Assembly: GCA_033964015.1 (NCBI GenBank)
Contig: CM066913.1
Span: 31,261,577-31,325,576, forward strand
Length of the DNA: 64,000 nt
From: Scolanthus callimorphus
Lineage: Eukaryota > Cnidaria > Anthozoa > Actiniaria > Edwardsiidae
Reading direction: 5' to 3'
The notes under the pieces were generated by a model. The model was given only the letters and a program-made list of their open reading frames with translations. It was not told the origin of the DNA and searched no databases. The position numbers were made by a program, and so were the translations under genes. Positions within the stretch are counted from its first letter, which is position 1. The number at the start of each line of letters is the position of its first letter. This document shows, one piece after another, positions 41,201-51,265 of the stretch.

Positions 41201-41331
41201 GATTCACGTACTCCACTAAACAAGAAGCCCGAGAGTACGCCAGTCGGTTGTTAGGAATTGTCGTCTGCTCTATTGGTGTAGAAGCGTTTGTTACGGTCGT
41301 CAGAGAATATAATGAAGCGTTAGCGTCCAAG
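20285..41331 (+). CDS. ECPAS: ECM29 proteasome adaptor and scaffold, first 20 exons
   Basis: ECM29 is a HEAT-repeat protein that binds and surveys the 26S proteasome. Exons: 20285-20312 (ATG 20285), 21065-21195, 21850-21939, 22049-22075, 22793-22911, 23424-23573, 24209-24448, 24850-24947, 25916-25957, 27047-27239, 28665-28829, 29457-29506, 29859-29925, 31850-31972, 34571-34674, 35976-36114, 37394-37477, 38132-38261, 40333-40436, 41200-41331. Conserved landmarks include [16 protein letters not shown] (exon 2), [13 protein letters not shown] (6), [13 protein letters not shown] (10), LQFVHHMC (11), [11 protein letters not shown] (14) and [12 protein letters not shown] (17-18 onward). Phases agree except exon 7, which has an in-frame TAG and is one base short for exon 8. 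Exon 14 uses a GC donor. These exons encode about 740 residues, roughly the N-terminal 40% of the usual length; no later exons were found before the window ends. Confidence 0.9.
22255..22473. mobile_element. MITE in ECM29 intron 4
   Basis: AATAGACCAAATCAGCTAAC at the left is mirrored by GTCAGCCAATTTGGTCTATT at the right, with TCTTGTTGCC/GGCAACAAGA and CACATGA/TCATGTG complementarity inside. Confidence 0.75.
23045..23274. repeat. 115-bp tandem duplication
   Basis: Two adjacent copies with only a few differences, each starting AGTACTCCAGAATTCCAGG and including AAGAAAATAATAGGGAGGTG. It lies in ECM29 intron 5. Confidence 0.9.
24598..24663. repeat. 32-bp tandem duplication
   Basis: CTATGCCCATGAATTGTATG plus ACACATGTTAA occurs twice head to tail with no mismatch. 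It lies in ECM29 intron 7. Confidence 0.85.
25234..25488. mobile_element. MITE inserted into an older repeat (empty site known)
   Basis: TTAAAGGGGCACTCGCACGC at the left is mirrored by GCGTGCGAGAGCCCCTTTAA at the right. It interrupts a repeat spanning about 25175-25570. A second copy of that host repeat at about 35795-35935 runs through the junction uninterrupted (TTGCTCTATATTCTCTAAAT), so it serves as the empty site. Confidence 0.85.
26167..26577. mobile_element. MITE with AGGGGTAGC termini
   Basis: AGGGGTAGCGATGGGTA at the left is mirrored by TACCCATTGCTACCCCT at the right, and the flanks carry AAAATA on both sides (26161-26166 and 26578-26583), a likely target duplication. The interior repeats CCGAGAC many times. 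It lies in ECM29 intron 9. Confidence 0.78.
26660..26819. mobile_element. Short foldback repeat
   Basis: GAAGTAATGTATCAAACACT at the left is complementary, with small changes, to AGTGTTTGATATTACTTC at the right, and CATCAGGATTTCCAAACAC is matched by GTGTTTGAAATCCTGATG. It lies in ECM29 intron 9. Confidence 0.65.
27672..28356. mobile_element. 685-bp foldback element, TTAA-flanked
   Basis: Arms of about 310 bp are complementary from TTAAGGTTACTGAGAACC at the left to GGTTCTCAGTAACCTTAA at the right, including the long match around AACCAAAACATGTCAACCTA. The TTAA at each end would fit a piggyBac-type duplication. No transposase is present. It lies in ECM29 intron 10. Confidence 0.75.
29998..30880. 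repeat. Two direct copies of a dispersed repeat
   Basis: Segments beginning near 29998 and 30556 share ACGAGTGTTTTACTGGGAAA, GATATCGGTCAAAACAAAAG and TTTTTCTGGTTTGTCCATAT, and both end with complementary CTCATATCTTCGCGCCACC. The second copy also contains an internal inverted repeat around 30745-30855. It lies in ECM29 intron 13. Confidence 0.7.
30880..31660. repeat. Tandem satellite of about 195 bp, four units
   Basis: Four head-to-tail units start near 30880, 31081, 31276 and 31471. Each begins with the AT palindrome TAATTATTATAATANGATAA and contains TTGGTCGAGTACACTTGAAA and CATTTACGCGACCTCAAAT. Units 2 and 3 are almost identical. Because 195 is divisible by three, the minus strand has a 215-codon ORF of a 65-residue repeat, which I regard as fortuitous. 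Confidence 0.9.
32011..33611. mobile_element. 1.6-kb inverted-repeat element in ECM29 intron 14
   Basis: The left end TAGACTAGACGAA and right end TTCGTCTAGTCTA are inverted repeats. Internal arms of several hundred bases remain recognisably complementary (GAGGCATTTTTTAGTAAAAG, TTGACAGCTGT, CCAAGATGGCCGCC and their mirrors). TA flanks both ends. The middle third is unique and encodes nothing I recognise. Confidence 0.75.
33785..34075. mobile_element. Foldback repeat
   Basis: Left-arm AAAAGCGCTCGCCAAAAGA, CTCAAGCCAAACATTCCAT and GATGACGTATTTTGAC are matched in reverse complement at 33960-34075. It lies in ECM29 intron 14. Confidence 0.7.
35085..35449. mobile_element. MITE with AGAGACCTTAAGC termini, 3-bp duplication
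   Basis: AGAGACCTTAAGCTGCGACG at the left is mirrored by CGTCGCTGCTTAAGGTCTCT at the right; ATT flanks both ends (35082-35084 and 35450-35452). A 3-bp duplication suggests a PIF/Harbinger-type transposase. It lies in ECM29 intron 15. Confidence 0.82.
37861..38058. repeat. 69-bp tandem repeat, three units
   Basis: Units contain ATGATTGGTTGACGGAGAAA and CATTCAGCAGCAACTTGTA. It lies in ECM29 intron 17, close to exon 18. Confidence 0.85.
38712..38950. mobile_element. MITE with CCCGTTCACACGC termini
   Basis: TGTCCCGTTCACACGCTAC at the left is mirrored by GTAGCGTGTGAACGAGACA at the right. It lies in ECM29 intron 18. Confidence 0.75.
39395..40005. repeat. Tandem array of about 125-bp units
   Basis: Four to five units contain CTTGCCCTGTTTCGCCTGGT, GTTTTCGTCGCGACAGAAAG and CATGCATCTCATTGG. 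Single-base differences distinguish the units. ORFs listed on both strands here are by-products of the array. Confidence 0.88.
40079..40312. mobile_element. Foldback MITE upstream of ECM29 exon 19
   Basis: The left end GGTAGCTGTAGACCGTTGCA and the mirrored right end (GCAGTCTAAGGTAGCTGTA) enclose the complementary CCCGCGGCGCGCTT and AAGCGCGCCGCGGG. It ends about 20 bp before the acceptor of exon 19. Confidence 0.7.
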
Positions 41332-41336
41332 GTACG

Positions 41337-41755
41337 TATTCCCGCCATTTTGGCGCTCGCGCGTGCGACACAGGAAACCCACTACAAAAATAAGAACTGT
41401 GCGAAGAACTTTTCTGATTGGCTGGAGTTTTCCTGCGTAAATTCCCGCCATTTTGGGGCACGCGCGGCGACACAGGAAACCCACTACAAAAAGAAGAACT
41501 GTGCGAAGAACTTTTCTGATTGGCTGGAATTTTCCCACCTAAATTCCCGTCATTTTAGCGCACGCGCGTGCGACGCAGGAAAACCACTATAAAATAAGAA
41601 CTGTGCGAAGCACGTTTCTGATTGACTGAAGTTTTCCCGCCTAAATTCCCCGAAAAGAAGAACTGTGCGAATAACTTTTCTGATTGGCTGGAGTTTTCCC
41701 GCCTAAATTCCCGCCATTTTGGCACACGCGCGTGCTACACAGGAAGCCCAGTACG
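41337..41755. repeat. Tandem repeat of about 105 bp abutting a splice donor
   Basis: Four units contain CCCGCCATTTTGGCGCACGC, CAGGAAACCCACTAC and TTCTGATTGGCTGGAGTTTT. The first unit starts about 5 bp after the exon 20 donor of ECM29. Confidence 0.85.
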
Positions 41756-41771
41756 AAATTAATTTAGCTGA

Positions 41772-42600
41772 GCTACGAATTCGAAGATACGAGGTAATTT
41801 TCCATTTCTTTTTCGGGCAATAATTTTAGGGAATCGAAATAGGTAGATGCCACGTTTAGAGTCATTTGCTGACGAATCTTGCTTTTGAGGTTTAAATATG
41901 ATAAAGTAACGATAGACGAAGAAGCGACCTTTCTTCTCGAAGAAGCAATAGGCCTTATCACGGTTTCCGCCGCCATTTTGTTGAGTAGGCAAACCACGCA
42001 AAATTCCACATAAACTCTGCAAACGCGAAGTGAAATCGTTGCGAAAATATTGCACATATCAACAAAATACTTAGAGTAAAGTAATTCTACTTGGCCAAAC
42101 AATCAATCTACTAAATTTCAGCTTCCTACGCTCTCAAAAGCGAGCGATTGTAGTTTGAGAGGCTTTTTACGCCTCGATGCACACAGATTTTACAGGCATC
42201 AGTATGAAAAACTAAACACGCAATGTCTCAATTCATACAGCAGCATACATACTTTGCATACATACTTTGCAGGTAAACTAGTGCAGGCACTCTCTCAATG
42301 TTACGATTCATATTTTGCTGATATGTTTGATATTTTCGCAACGATTTCACTTTGCGTTTATGTGGGAATTTGCATGGTTTGTCTACTCCACAAAATGGCA
42401 GCGGAAACCGTGATAAGGCCTATTAAATCATTGAGTAAACAGCTTGTAGTGATCGTCGTTAGTAGTCTGTTGTTATTTAAGAAGAAGACCAGTTTTAAAG
42501 CAACCTCTTTTGCCAACTTGGCAACACGTTCAATCACATTTGAAAAGCTACTATACACGTAAATATCCATTACTTTCGTCGTTGAATAGCATTGCGGCCG
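41772..42600. repeat. Diverged inverted repeat
   Basis: The best-preserved arms are at about 41930-42095 and 42297-42450, sharing GGCCTTATCACGGTTTCCGC and CGCAAAGTGAAATCGTTGCG-like stretches in opposite orientations. Confidence 0.6.
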
Positions 42601-42699
42601 TGTAATTATAGAAAAAAAAAACAACGTCTGCAATTGTATATAAGAGCGGTTTGTGGGTCGATCACCGCCACCCAGCTTGGAATTTGTGAGCAACTTTAA

Positions 42700-42904
42700 A
42701 GGCCCATTACACCTTTCTATAATGCGCGCCGTGGTGTTTTGGTTTTGGTTTTGAAAACGAAAACAAAAGATAACAAAACAAAAATAACTGTTCAAAAGCT
42801 TAAATTAATCTATCAACTGGCCTCTCAATCTCTTTTCTTATTTGAGATGTCAAGGATGTAAACACCACGGCGTGCAGTGCATTATGGAACGGTGGCATGG
42901 GCCT
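42700..42904. mobile_element. MITE with AGGCCCATTACACC termini
   Basis: AGGCCCATTACACCTTTCTA at the left is mirrored by AACGGTGGCATGGGCCT at the right, enclosing GCGCCGTGGTGTT and AACACCACGGCGTG. Confidence 0.7.
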
Positions 42905-43069
42905 CTAAAAGGAAATTGAATATTTAAAATCCCCTACAGTAGGTTGCCCAGTTTCGTGTCACAGGAACAGAAACCTCACCTTTTGCCACATGTATGGCCT
43001 GAATGAAATGCGATTATTTAACTTTCAGACAGCATAATATCGGGCTGTTTTATATAGAATTTCTAAAAA

Positions 43070-43439
43070 TAAATTTGATTACTTTTAAAACGATAAATGG
43101 TCTCCCATCTACCTCCGTGAACTCCTTGAATTTTATATACCTAATAGACAACTGCGTTCATCTTCTGACATGTGGAAGTTAAACATTCCGAAGTACAGCA
43201 CGAAAACATATGGATTAAGTGCTTTTTCGATAGTGACTCCCAAACTGTGGAATGCACTTCCTCGTGATATTAGGTCAACCACTTCAGTCGATGTCTTTAA
43301 AACCAAACTCAAAACTTTCCTTTTCAAAAAGCATTTCAATGATATCTTACTTATGTATGTATGTATATCGTTTTATCTGTATATTTTGTTTATCGGTTTT
43401 GGTTGTCTATCAGTTTATTTTAATCGAAAATGGAATTAA
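43070..43439 (+). pseudogene. LINE reverse-transcriptase C-terminal remnant
   Basis: From about 43110 the plus strand reads YLRELLEFYIPNRQLRSSS, then a Y-G-x-x-A-F-S-x-x-x-P-K-L-W-N-A-L-P pattern, R-S-T-T-S-V-D-V-F-K and LKTFLFKKHF. This is the typical conserved tail just after the RT domain in CR1/L2/RTE-type non-LTR elements. The frame is broken just upstream, and the RT catalytic core and endonuclease are absent. It is a dead fragment. Confidence 0.75.
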
Positions 43440-43599
43440 TGCTAGTGTTGTTATGAGTTTTTATTTCCTTTTTAATTATTTTAATATCGACTTCTTTTAA
43501 TCATATGTTTAGTGGTTTAAATTATTATCTATACTATTATAATCGGGTTGTCTGCGCAAACGTTTTTGATTGGCTAAATCGTCCGCACTCACTCCGCTT

Positions 43600-44395
43600 G
43601 GCCCTGAAGCTGTGTCGCCAAACGAAGTTCACAAACCTGAAGAGAAAGTGGATATCTCCACAGTGGGCGTGTTTTGGTTGGAAAAGATTCACCCTGGGCT
43701 AAGTTCTAATTCAAGCGATTTCTTAAGCGAGGGACAAAGCTGCCATCGCCGCCATTTTGAAATCTCCCACAGAAACCAAAAAAGAACTCAGTTCGCACAA
43801 CCGAAATCACCATAGTCATCTAAACCTAAATGGTTCTGTCACAGATTACTTGCAGGAATGTGCAGGGATAATTATTATTCGAAAGCTTTAAGCTGAGAAA
43901 AATTTTCATTCAAGTTTGAACAAACGTACACCGCCGTACACCGCCTTGCTTTCTGGAAGCACGCTAAGGCGAAATGCCACAAAGCCATGAATAATATTTT
44001 CTAAGTATAAATCCTGACGCTATATCGCAAAACGAAGGACACAAACCAGAAGAGAAGGAGGAAATCTCTCCAGTGGCCGTGTTTTTGTTGGAAAAGATTC
44101 ACCTTTGGCTAAGTTCTAATTCAAGCGATTTTTCAGCGAGGGACAAAGCCGCCATCGCGGCCATGTTGAAATCTCCCACATAAACTAAAAAAGAACACAG
44201 TTCCCTTAGCCGATAGCACCATAGACATTCAAACCTAAATGGTTCTATTACAGATTACTTACATTTGTGTGTAGGGATAATTCTAATTCGAGAAAGATTT
44301 GAGCTGAGAAAAATTTCATTCAAGTTTGAACAAACTTACACCTGGCACTGCCTACAGAGCGCGCGCTAATGATATTCTCTAAATATTCCTATGAT
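43600..44395. repeat. Two direct copies of a roughly 380-bp repeat
   Basis: Copies at about 43600-43990 and 44020-44395 share TTGGAAAAGATTCACC, GCTAAGTTCTAATTCAAGCG, GAGGGACAAAGC and TTGAAATCTCCCACA. Confidence 0.75.
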
Positions 44396-44689
44396 AAACT
44401 AAGAAATTTCTTAGAACAGTTTAACTTTACCTGTTTCTTCTCTCATGCCTTACTGATAAGCATTATACAAACAATTCCGAAGTCAAATGTTTTTCTGTAA
44501 TAGGCTGCGTTTCAATTTTAGCGGGTTCTTAGACAGATTTGAGAACCGGACTGACTCACCAAGACACACACACGTGCGTCATTTTCTCCACCAAAATCAG
44601 GGAGACCAGTGCAAAACAAACACACAAAAAGGGAGGTCATTAGTAATGTAAATCAGCAGTTTATGAAAGGGGGAACTTAGGTTGGGTCT

Positions 44690-44790
44690 TCTAGCGTCAC
44701 GAAGTGACGGGCTGTTTTCTTGTTGACTATTGTAAAGCGCCTAGCACAGAGATGAATAAGCGCTATATAAATTCTTATTCTTTCTTTTCT
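44690..44790 (+). mobile_element. SINE/LINE-like 3' tail
   Basis: TTGTAAAGCGCCTAGCACAG followed by GCGCTATATAAATTCTTATT and a T-rich run resembles the 3' tail shared by many invertebrate and fish SINE/LINE families. Only the tail is recognisable. Confidence 0.4.
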
Positions 44791-45479
44791 TTCTTTTTAT
44801 CAAATATCGGGCTGGTTTGTTCAGAGAGCACAGCTATGTAGTAGCAGACCTTATTCTCGTTACTTAAAATATACGGTTTTCACTGCACTGTGAACTGACC
44901 TCGTCTCGAAAGTTTAAACATCACCTTATTAGAACGAAACACCCTCCTAAGATTAGTAAAGCTGTTAAACAGAGTGTAGCTATGCTTTTTTGATATTTTT
45001 TATTCGATTTATGTAGCCATTTTAATATTATTTGTTTTTAGGTTTTATATGCGATTCTAGAGTCGCGGTACCAGTTCCGTTCCACCCCGGTCCATGAGTT
45101 TCTCTTTATTTATTTTTTATAAAATCCGATGTTTTTCGTTATACCAATTCACAATTGCCCTTAAAACATCTTGATACCACTACTACCAGAATTCTCTTCG
45201 AATTTGTTTTGTTATTGAAACGTTTGAGCTTCCTTGGGAGCCGCAAGATAATGGGCAGACAAAAGGAACTACAAAAAGGATTCTGGGAATTGTGGTATCA
45301 AAAGTAATAAAAGGACTTCCCTGCGAGCAGAGGCTACGTTTTATCTCCCTGCATTTTCTTTTACTGTTAATGTTTTCTTGTGTTTTTCAACTGCGCCAAA
45401 GTAGCCTCAGCACACAAATGTAATCTCTCTGTCGCGCATGTGTGAGAAAATGGCGTGAGCTTGGAGAAACTCATTCTCG

Positions 45480-45683
45480 TACCCAGAGCTCCCCAGCTCG
45501 TCTGCTCGTAGGGGAGGCTCTGGAGACATCCGTTTGAGGGCCGTCGCTGATTGGTTGATTTTAAGCGTTGGAGCATGCGCTGAAAGGTCTTTCTCTCAGC
45601 GGCTCTGTATTAAATCTCACGCATGCGTCAGTGGCTGTCACCAGAGCCTCCCCCGGGAGGTTACGAGCCGGGGAGCTCTGGGT
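45480..45683. mobile_element. MITE with ACCCAGAGCTCCCC termini (compact copy)
   Basis: ACCCAGAGCTCCCCAGCTCG at the left is mirrored by CGAGCCGGGGAGCTCTGGGT at the right. The interior (GATTGGTTGATTTTAAGCGTT; CACCAGAGCCTCC) matches the expanded copy at 13261-13825. Confidence 0.8.
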
Positions 45684-48332
45684 TCGAAAATGGGAGAAAC
45701 TGGTCGATCAAGTTTGGGCGCGAGCAAGAAAATAGGCAATTTATCTGCTCTGCAACTTACACAAAATCACTTTTGTGGCCTTTAATGGCTCGTTTACTCA
45801 ATTTAAAGGCTCTTAAACGCAGCTCTGATACTCATTCTAAAGTTTGCCTTTGAGAATTCGCTGGAGATCGTTTTATTTTCTATAGAAATGTGAGCGAATT
45901 GTTGTGTGTTGGTCATTGAACAAGAAATCACTCGTGAAAGCGCGCGCTGTTTTCGAAGCAAAAACACTAACGCCATTCTCATTGTAAAACCAGTCAAGTA
46001 CGTCCACGATCCAGGACGAGGCTGTGACATTTGTGTGCAGAGGCCATGCACTTGAGGAAGTGGCCTCCGCTAGCAGGGAATAAAAGGACTTGAGAATTAT
46101 CTAATTTCATCTATACTGTATTTCTTCTTGTCTATGTTTGAAGCCAATCGTCAGTTTGGGCACAATTTGTTACTGATACAGTGTACCGCTTGATGCTGGA
46201 CTGTTTAGAAATTCGCAATAAATGTTTGTGTCCACAGCGTTTACAGAAAGAAAAGTCGCACTTTGTTTCTTTTGTAGAATTCTACTGCCTAATTGCCAAG
46301 TTCATTCTGTTTACTCAGGGCTGGAAATAAGAGATAGAGGCAGGCAGAAATACTGCAGGGCACACAGCATAATTGCAAAATCAGAAACCAATCTATATGT
46401 AAGCACTTACTGCGAGCGGAAAATGAAAAATGAGCGGAAAATGAGCGCTAGCGTGCTTCTTAAGATTGTGTAAATTGCTCGGGTGCGGTTTCATTTCGTG
46501 CTTAAGTTCCATCGTGTTTCACACCTGTCAGCTGTGCAGCCAAGAAGAACACAGAATAGCGCTAACTTCCACTCTTTGCGATAATAATTTACCCCCTTCG
46601 TAGCAGGTTATTTGAGCAAATATGAAACTCTCCGCCTTTTTGATTTAACATTGACCACAATATCATGCGAACGTGAAACCACCCGCGAGAATGCAGGAAA
46701 AGAGATTGATCACCTTGATTGTAAAGACCGACTTTTTGTTAGTATGGTTTTATTGGCTCATGGACCTTCCGTCTGCACGAGCTTCTAAATTTCAATTAAG
46801 AGTGCCAGCAGTTTCTTTCCCAACACTCTCCTTGTGAAGTGGGTTGTCTGTGATAAGTTCCGGCACGCTATAAGCTCTTTTGTATTCCGAAGGAATGATA
46901 AGGTAGAGCGGTTCGGAAGAAGAACGTCAAAACTCAACACATCGACCCAGCCCATGCCATGGTCACGTCGCAAACTCTATTCATTTAAAGGGGAAATTTT
47001 AACAAAATAATTTAGTAATAAAGGTTAGGAAATCTCTGGTTTTCACCACTAAAGGAAGCTGAGGACGTGCTATCAATAGCGTATTTATTTAAGGAACTTC
47101 TTAATGAGGCACAGTGCCAAATGATCGGGAATCGAATTATTTTGAAATAGAAAAACAGGATTCTATTAGCGCGTTTCCTTTCCTTAACACTCTATTGTTG
47201 AATAGAATAAGCAAAACTTCGTTCACATTTTTCCGGTTGTCACCTAAATATATTGGACAAAAATCCCTTATCAGAGTAACCTGGCAAAAATACATAGAGG
47301 TGTGTTTAAAGCTAAAAAGTTAACAAGGAATGAAATAGATCGTGGGCCAGAGGGAATATAATATAGTGTATTAAGCAATTTGTTGTTATCACACTGTTAT
47401 CAGCATCTCTTCAAGAAACTAATCATGCCATTCACAGCAGGGCCTGGTGTTAATTGCTTCAAGATATCCAGGGTCCCTCGCAATATTCTCTTTTGCTCAC
47501 ACAAACTAGAAAGACGTTTATTTACAGGTCAATTTAGAAAACTCTAGCAAAAAAAAATTGTGATAGTTAGCTACAGATGTAAATGGTCATAAAATATTGT
47601 GGTATTTTACAGTAACATATTATTTGATCTTTACCTTTTGGTACGCCTTTTGCTGTAATAGTTATTTTTTAAAGTATTTTGACAGGTGCTTATTGGAGAT
47701 TCATTATTCTAGACACATCTCTTGAGGTGTTGATCATCTCCGCTATATAATATGTGCAACCCGGATTGGACAATAACGAAACGTCATTGGGTGAAACGAA
47801 ATACGAAACAAACTGGTGAAATCCTATTCATTTTAGCTATCAAAGCTATATGATCAATGCAGGCAATTTCCTTGAGAATACAAAATAAGACTTTTTGTTG
47901 GAAGCGCATTTTGAAACGTGCCATCGACACGAATAATGGCGTTTGCTTTTTATTTCCACTCAAACAGCACAGACATTTGGGGCAGTTGTGATGTCAAGGG
48001 CTGATCTGTTGGGGATATAATTGAGTGTCAGCTGGGCTTATGAGATTTATTCGTTTTTTTTGTTTCTAGAGACAACGTTACCACCTATAAATACTCTTCA
48101 TTATGTAGAAGGACCATTTGTCTGCGTATGAAAAGTAGCTGCGATGGTCAAGTACACAGTAAAAATTATTCGTCGAGAGTAGCTCGATAGATAATGCGAG
48201 ACTTAGTGGGTACGAAGGAGCATGAGACAAACCTAATCAGTTTGAGACCAATAATCATTCAAGAGTTTTCGCGTAAATCAACAGCGCGGAGATACTGAGC
48301 GAGTCAAGGACTTGGAACTTAGACGGACAAAC
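45684..48332. other. Gene-free stretch before the GPCR
   Basis: No ECM29 exon, RNA gene or clear transposon could be supported here. The promoter of the GPCR presumably lies in its right end, but I see no decisive TATA box. Confidence 0.4.
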
Positions 48333-49452
48333 ATGCGGGGAACGGCGATAAGTAACAACACAAATTCTTCTTTCCCAGGGGAAATCCCGTTAGGTTTCCA
48401 GGCGGATAGCACGGAAGTTGCACTAAAGCTCTTAGGTTGTGTTTTAGTTGGGATTTTGTCGATCGCGGGCAACGCTGTGGTGGTTGTGGTCGTTTTCAAA
48501 GTGCCGCGTATGAAGACAGCCACGTTTTACCTCCTTGTGAACATGGCAATCAGCGATCTTCTGTTCACCTTTATTTCATTGCCCCCTTTATGCTTGGTGT
48601 CACGGGCCGCGGATTGCTGTTTGGAGGAAGTGCTGGTGTTTTCCTGTGCAAGTTCCTCAACCCTTTAGGCTTCGGACTCATGGCAAGCTCCGTCTTATCC
48701 ATGACTGCAATTGCGTTTGATCGGTACTTCGCTGTTAAAATGCCAACGCGAAAAATAATTCATGGGAGATCCTTAAAGGCGTCATTGTATTGATCTGGAT
48801 TATAACACTTCTTGTGATGGCACCGCTCATTTGGTCTTACAATCTCAGGGGAGAAGAGGGGAACTATTACTGTGACGAAGACTGGCCCGTATTAATGGGC
48901 GATCCGTACCTCGTGTCCAAAATTTACACCGTAATTCTTTTCTGCGTCATATATATGATCCCCTTCACTTGTATGGGTGTACTATACTTTATCGTAGGAC
49001 ATCACCTTTGGTTCAGAAAAATCGTGGGGAGCGTCAACGTCAAGAGTCAAAAATACGCGAGAAAACGACGCCAGAAAGTCGTTTGCATGTTAATTATTGT
49101 TCTAGTTGTCTTCATCGCATGTTGGTTACCACTGCAAGTCGTCTCGTTTGTATTCTATTTCTCGGACGTTATGATTTCCCGCAATGCCTTATTTGTAGCG
49201 GAATTTCTCGTGCGCGCAAATGGAGCACTCAATCCGTTATGTTATATTTGTTTTAGTGAGACTTTCCGCCAAGGCGTTTTGCAGGTAGCTCCTTTTAGAT
49301 ATTGTTTTAAGAGGCAAGAAGACGACTCTTATAGTTTGAATATTAGGACTCCACGATTAGGCGGTCAGTCATTTAGGTCTTCAAGCTACAGACTATTTCG
49401 AAAGCGAAATAGAGGACACGAGTCGAGAAGTGAAATGGAGACGTTGCAGTAG
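48333..49452 (+). CDS. Class A (rhodopsin-like) GPCR, intronless, frame broken twice
   Basis: A seven-transmembrane receptor expected at the plasma membrane. ATG at 48333; the N-terminus has NNTNSS glycosylation sites. TM1 has GNAVVVVVVF (the N of GN), TM2 LVNMAISDLLF (LxxxD), TM3 ends in DRYFAV (DRY), TM6 has CWLPLQ (CWxP) and TM7 NPLCY (NPxxY). These are class A hallmarks; the overall look is of a peptide-type receptor, but the ligand cannot be told. TM1-2, TM3 and TM4-7 lie in three different frames. The breaks are at the C run 48592-48596 and the G run 48764-48766, each consistent with one missing base. Everything else is intact, so an assembly or sequencing indel is likely. Confidence 0.85.
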
Positions 49453-50812
49453 CCATTTTCCGTATTCCACCATCCTTCGAGGCAACGTTGACTTTGTTAA
49501 TGTTTTAATGGCCTAGTTTTATGGGGTTTTATGTCAAACATTAAATTGCACTAGCGCCATCAAAGAAACTGAATTCTCTCAGAAAGAAGATTCCTAAAAC
49601 TGTGTTTAAAATCACTTTACACTGTTAATATACTAGTATGAGATGTTAGGCAGGATGAAAATCATGCTTGAGTTTATTGCGCTTTATTTATCGAGCACGA
49701 AATTCGAATACTGTGGACAATTATAATCAAAAACAAAAATGTTAACACTGCTAATTTAGCTGGTGAATTTTAAATCAAGTCAATGCAGTGGCATATGAAT
49801 CACAAGCGAAACGCTAAACGTGGCGAAATGCGATAGCGATTCGACATCAGGGACCAGGGAGAGCTTGAAACGTCGGGAATTTAGCTTGTTTACAAGAACT
49901 TTGCAATGTCAAGAAAAATGTAAATAATCATATCTTTTTTCCCCTTTTTTTTAAGACGGAATAATAATGATATAGAAAGCTGCTTGTTTCCTGCCAGTGT
50001 AATAGATAATTTATTTAAAAAACTTGTCGTCGAAATGTGACATAATAAATTACCAACGGAATAGTGAACGCAGATGTCTGTTTGAAGGGCATATGGCGAG
50101 TTCAGTAATTTGTCCAAACTTAATGCTTTTCTTGTCGCTGCTCTACAGTTGCCTTAGTCAAGTCCTGGGGGTTTTAATTTGAATTTTTAATGTATAGAGC
50201 AGTTTCACTTTTAATCAAAATTCTCCCAGAGGGTTTCACTTCATTCTCAGCAGATATTTTTCGAGCTCACAGATTAATTGCTACAGCTATAAGGAGGTTT
50301 TTGAAAACTTACCAGCGATCTCAGCAAAGTAAAAAGGATCCTTTACTACATAATGATTACAAAATATGGCATAAAAAATCATACTAAATAATATTTTATA
50401 TCTCTCATATTCCATCGTCTGTATATCTGAGAAACTACAGACAAATACTCTTTTTTAAACATCGATTGCACAAATGTGACAATTATGTTGCGTTTTATTT
50501 TTAATTTCTCCTCTTAGGACATTTCCTTTGCCATTATAACTCTAAGGTATTAAAGGATTTCCTTTGACCCAAATTATGTGATCTTGTGAAGATCCGTTTC
50601 TCGTTGATAAAATCTACAGCTAGTACTAGGGCGATATTTTGAAGAAATTAAAAATGATGAAGATGTTGCTTCGATACCTGACACATCAAAGCAAAAAACC
50701 TCCTTGATCAAAGCAAGGTCAACTATACACCTTTCTGCGAAAAACCGGTTACTTTTTGACAAATTGAATATCGTATTCCACCTAGCACTTTAGTAGTAAG
50801 CTGATGGGAAGA
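49453..50812. other. Intergenic stretch between GPCR and Polinton
   Basis: AT-rich, with no supported gene, MITE or RNA. The left boundary of the Polinton is placed at the right end of this stretch only approximately. Confidence 0.4.
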
Positions 50813-51250
50813 TTTTTACCTGAATCGGTTAAACGTTTAACCGATCGAATTTTTCACAAAAATCGTGATTGGTCGAGAGAACAATGGTTGTCAAAACAAG
50901 CAACGTGATTGGTCGAGAGAACAATGGGGGTCGAAGGTCACGCAAAAAAGGATCACACAACGCAAAAAACGTGACAAATGGGAACATTTTTTACCTGAAT
51001 CGGTTAAACGCATAATTAATGAGCATGATGGGGCCATTTTTACCTGAATCGGTTAAACGCATAATCAACGGAATTTTTCACAAAAATTCAGGTAAAATGT
51101 TTACCCGACGGAATTTAATCAATGACTTGATTCAGGTAAAACGTTTACCCGACGGAATTTTTCACAAAAATCGCGATTGGTCGAGAGAACAATGGAGATC
51201 AAAGGTCACGCCAAAGAGTAACGCAAAGGGATCACACAACGCAATAACGT
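50813..51250. repeat. Putative left terminal repeat region of the Polinton
   Basis: TTTTACCTGAATCGGTTAAA occurs at about 50815, 50988 and 51039 and its complement AGGTAAAA follows at 51090 and 51135. CACAAAAATCGNGATTGGTC plus GAGAGAACAATGG occurs at about 50857 and 51160, with an extra partial copy near 50905. GGATCACACAACGCAA occurs twice. Position next to the leftmost ORF suggests the terminal region. Proof needs the inverted copy at the right end, outside the window. Confidence 0.5.
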
Positions 51251-51265
51251 AGTCAATTTTTTATT

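Noticed and set aside
41248..41592. 114-codon plus-strand ORF
   Set aside because: Its first third is ECM29 exon 20; the rest reads through the donor into the 105-bp tandem repeat.
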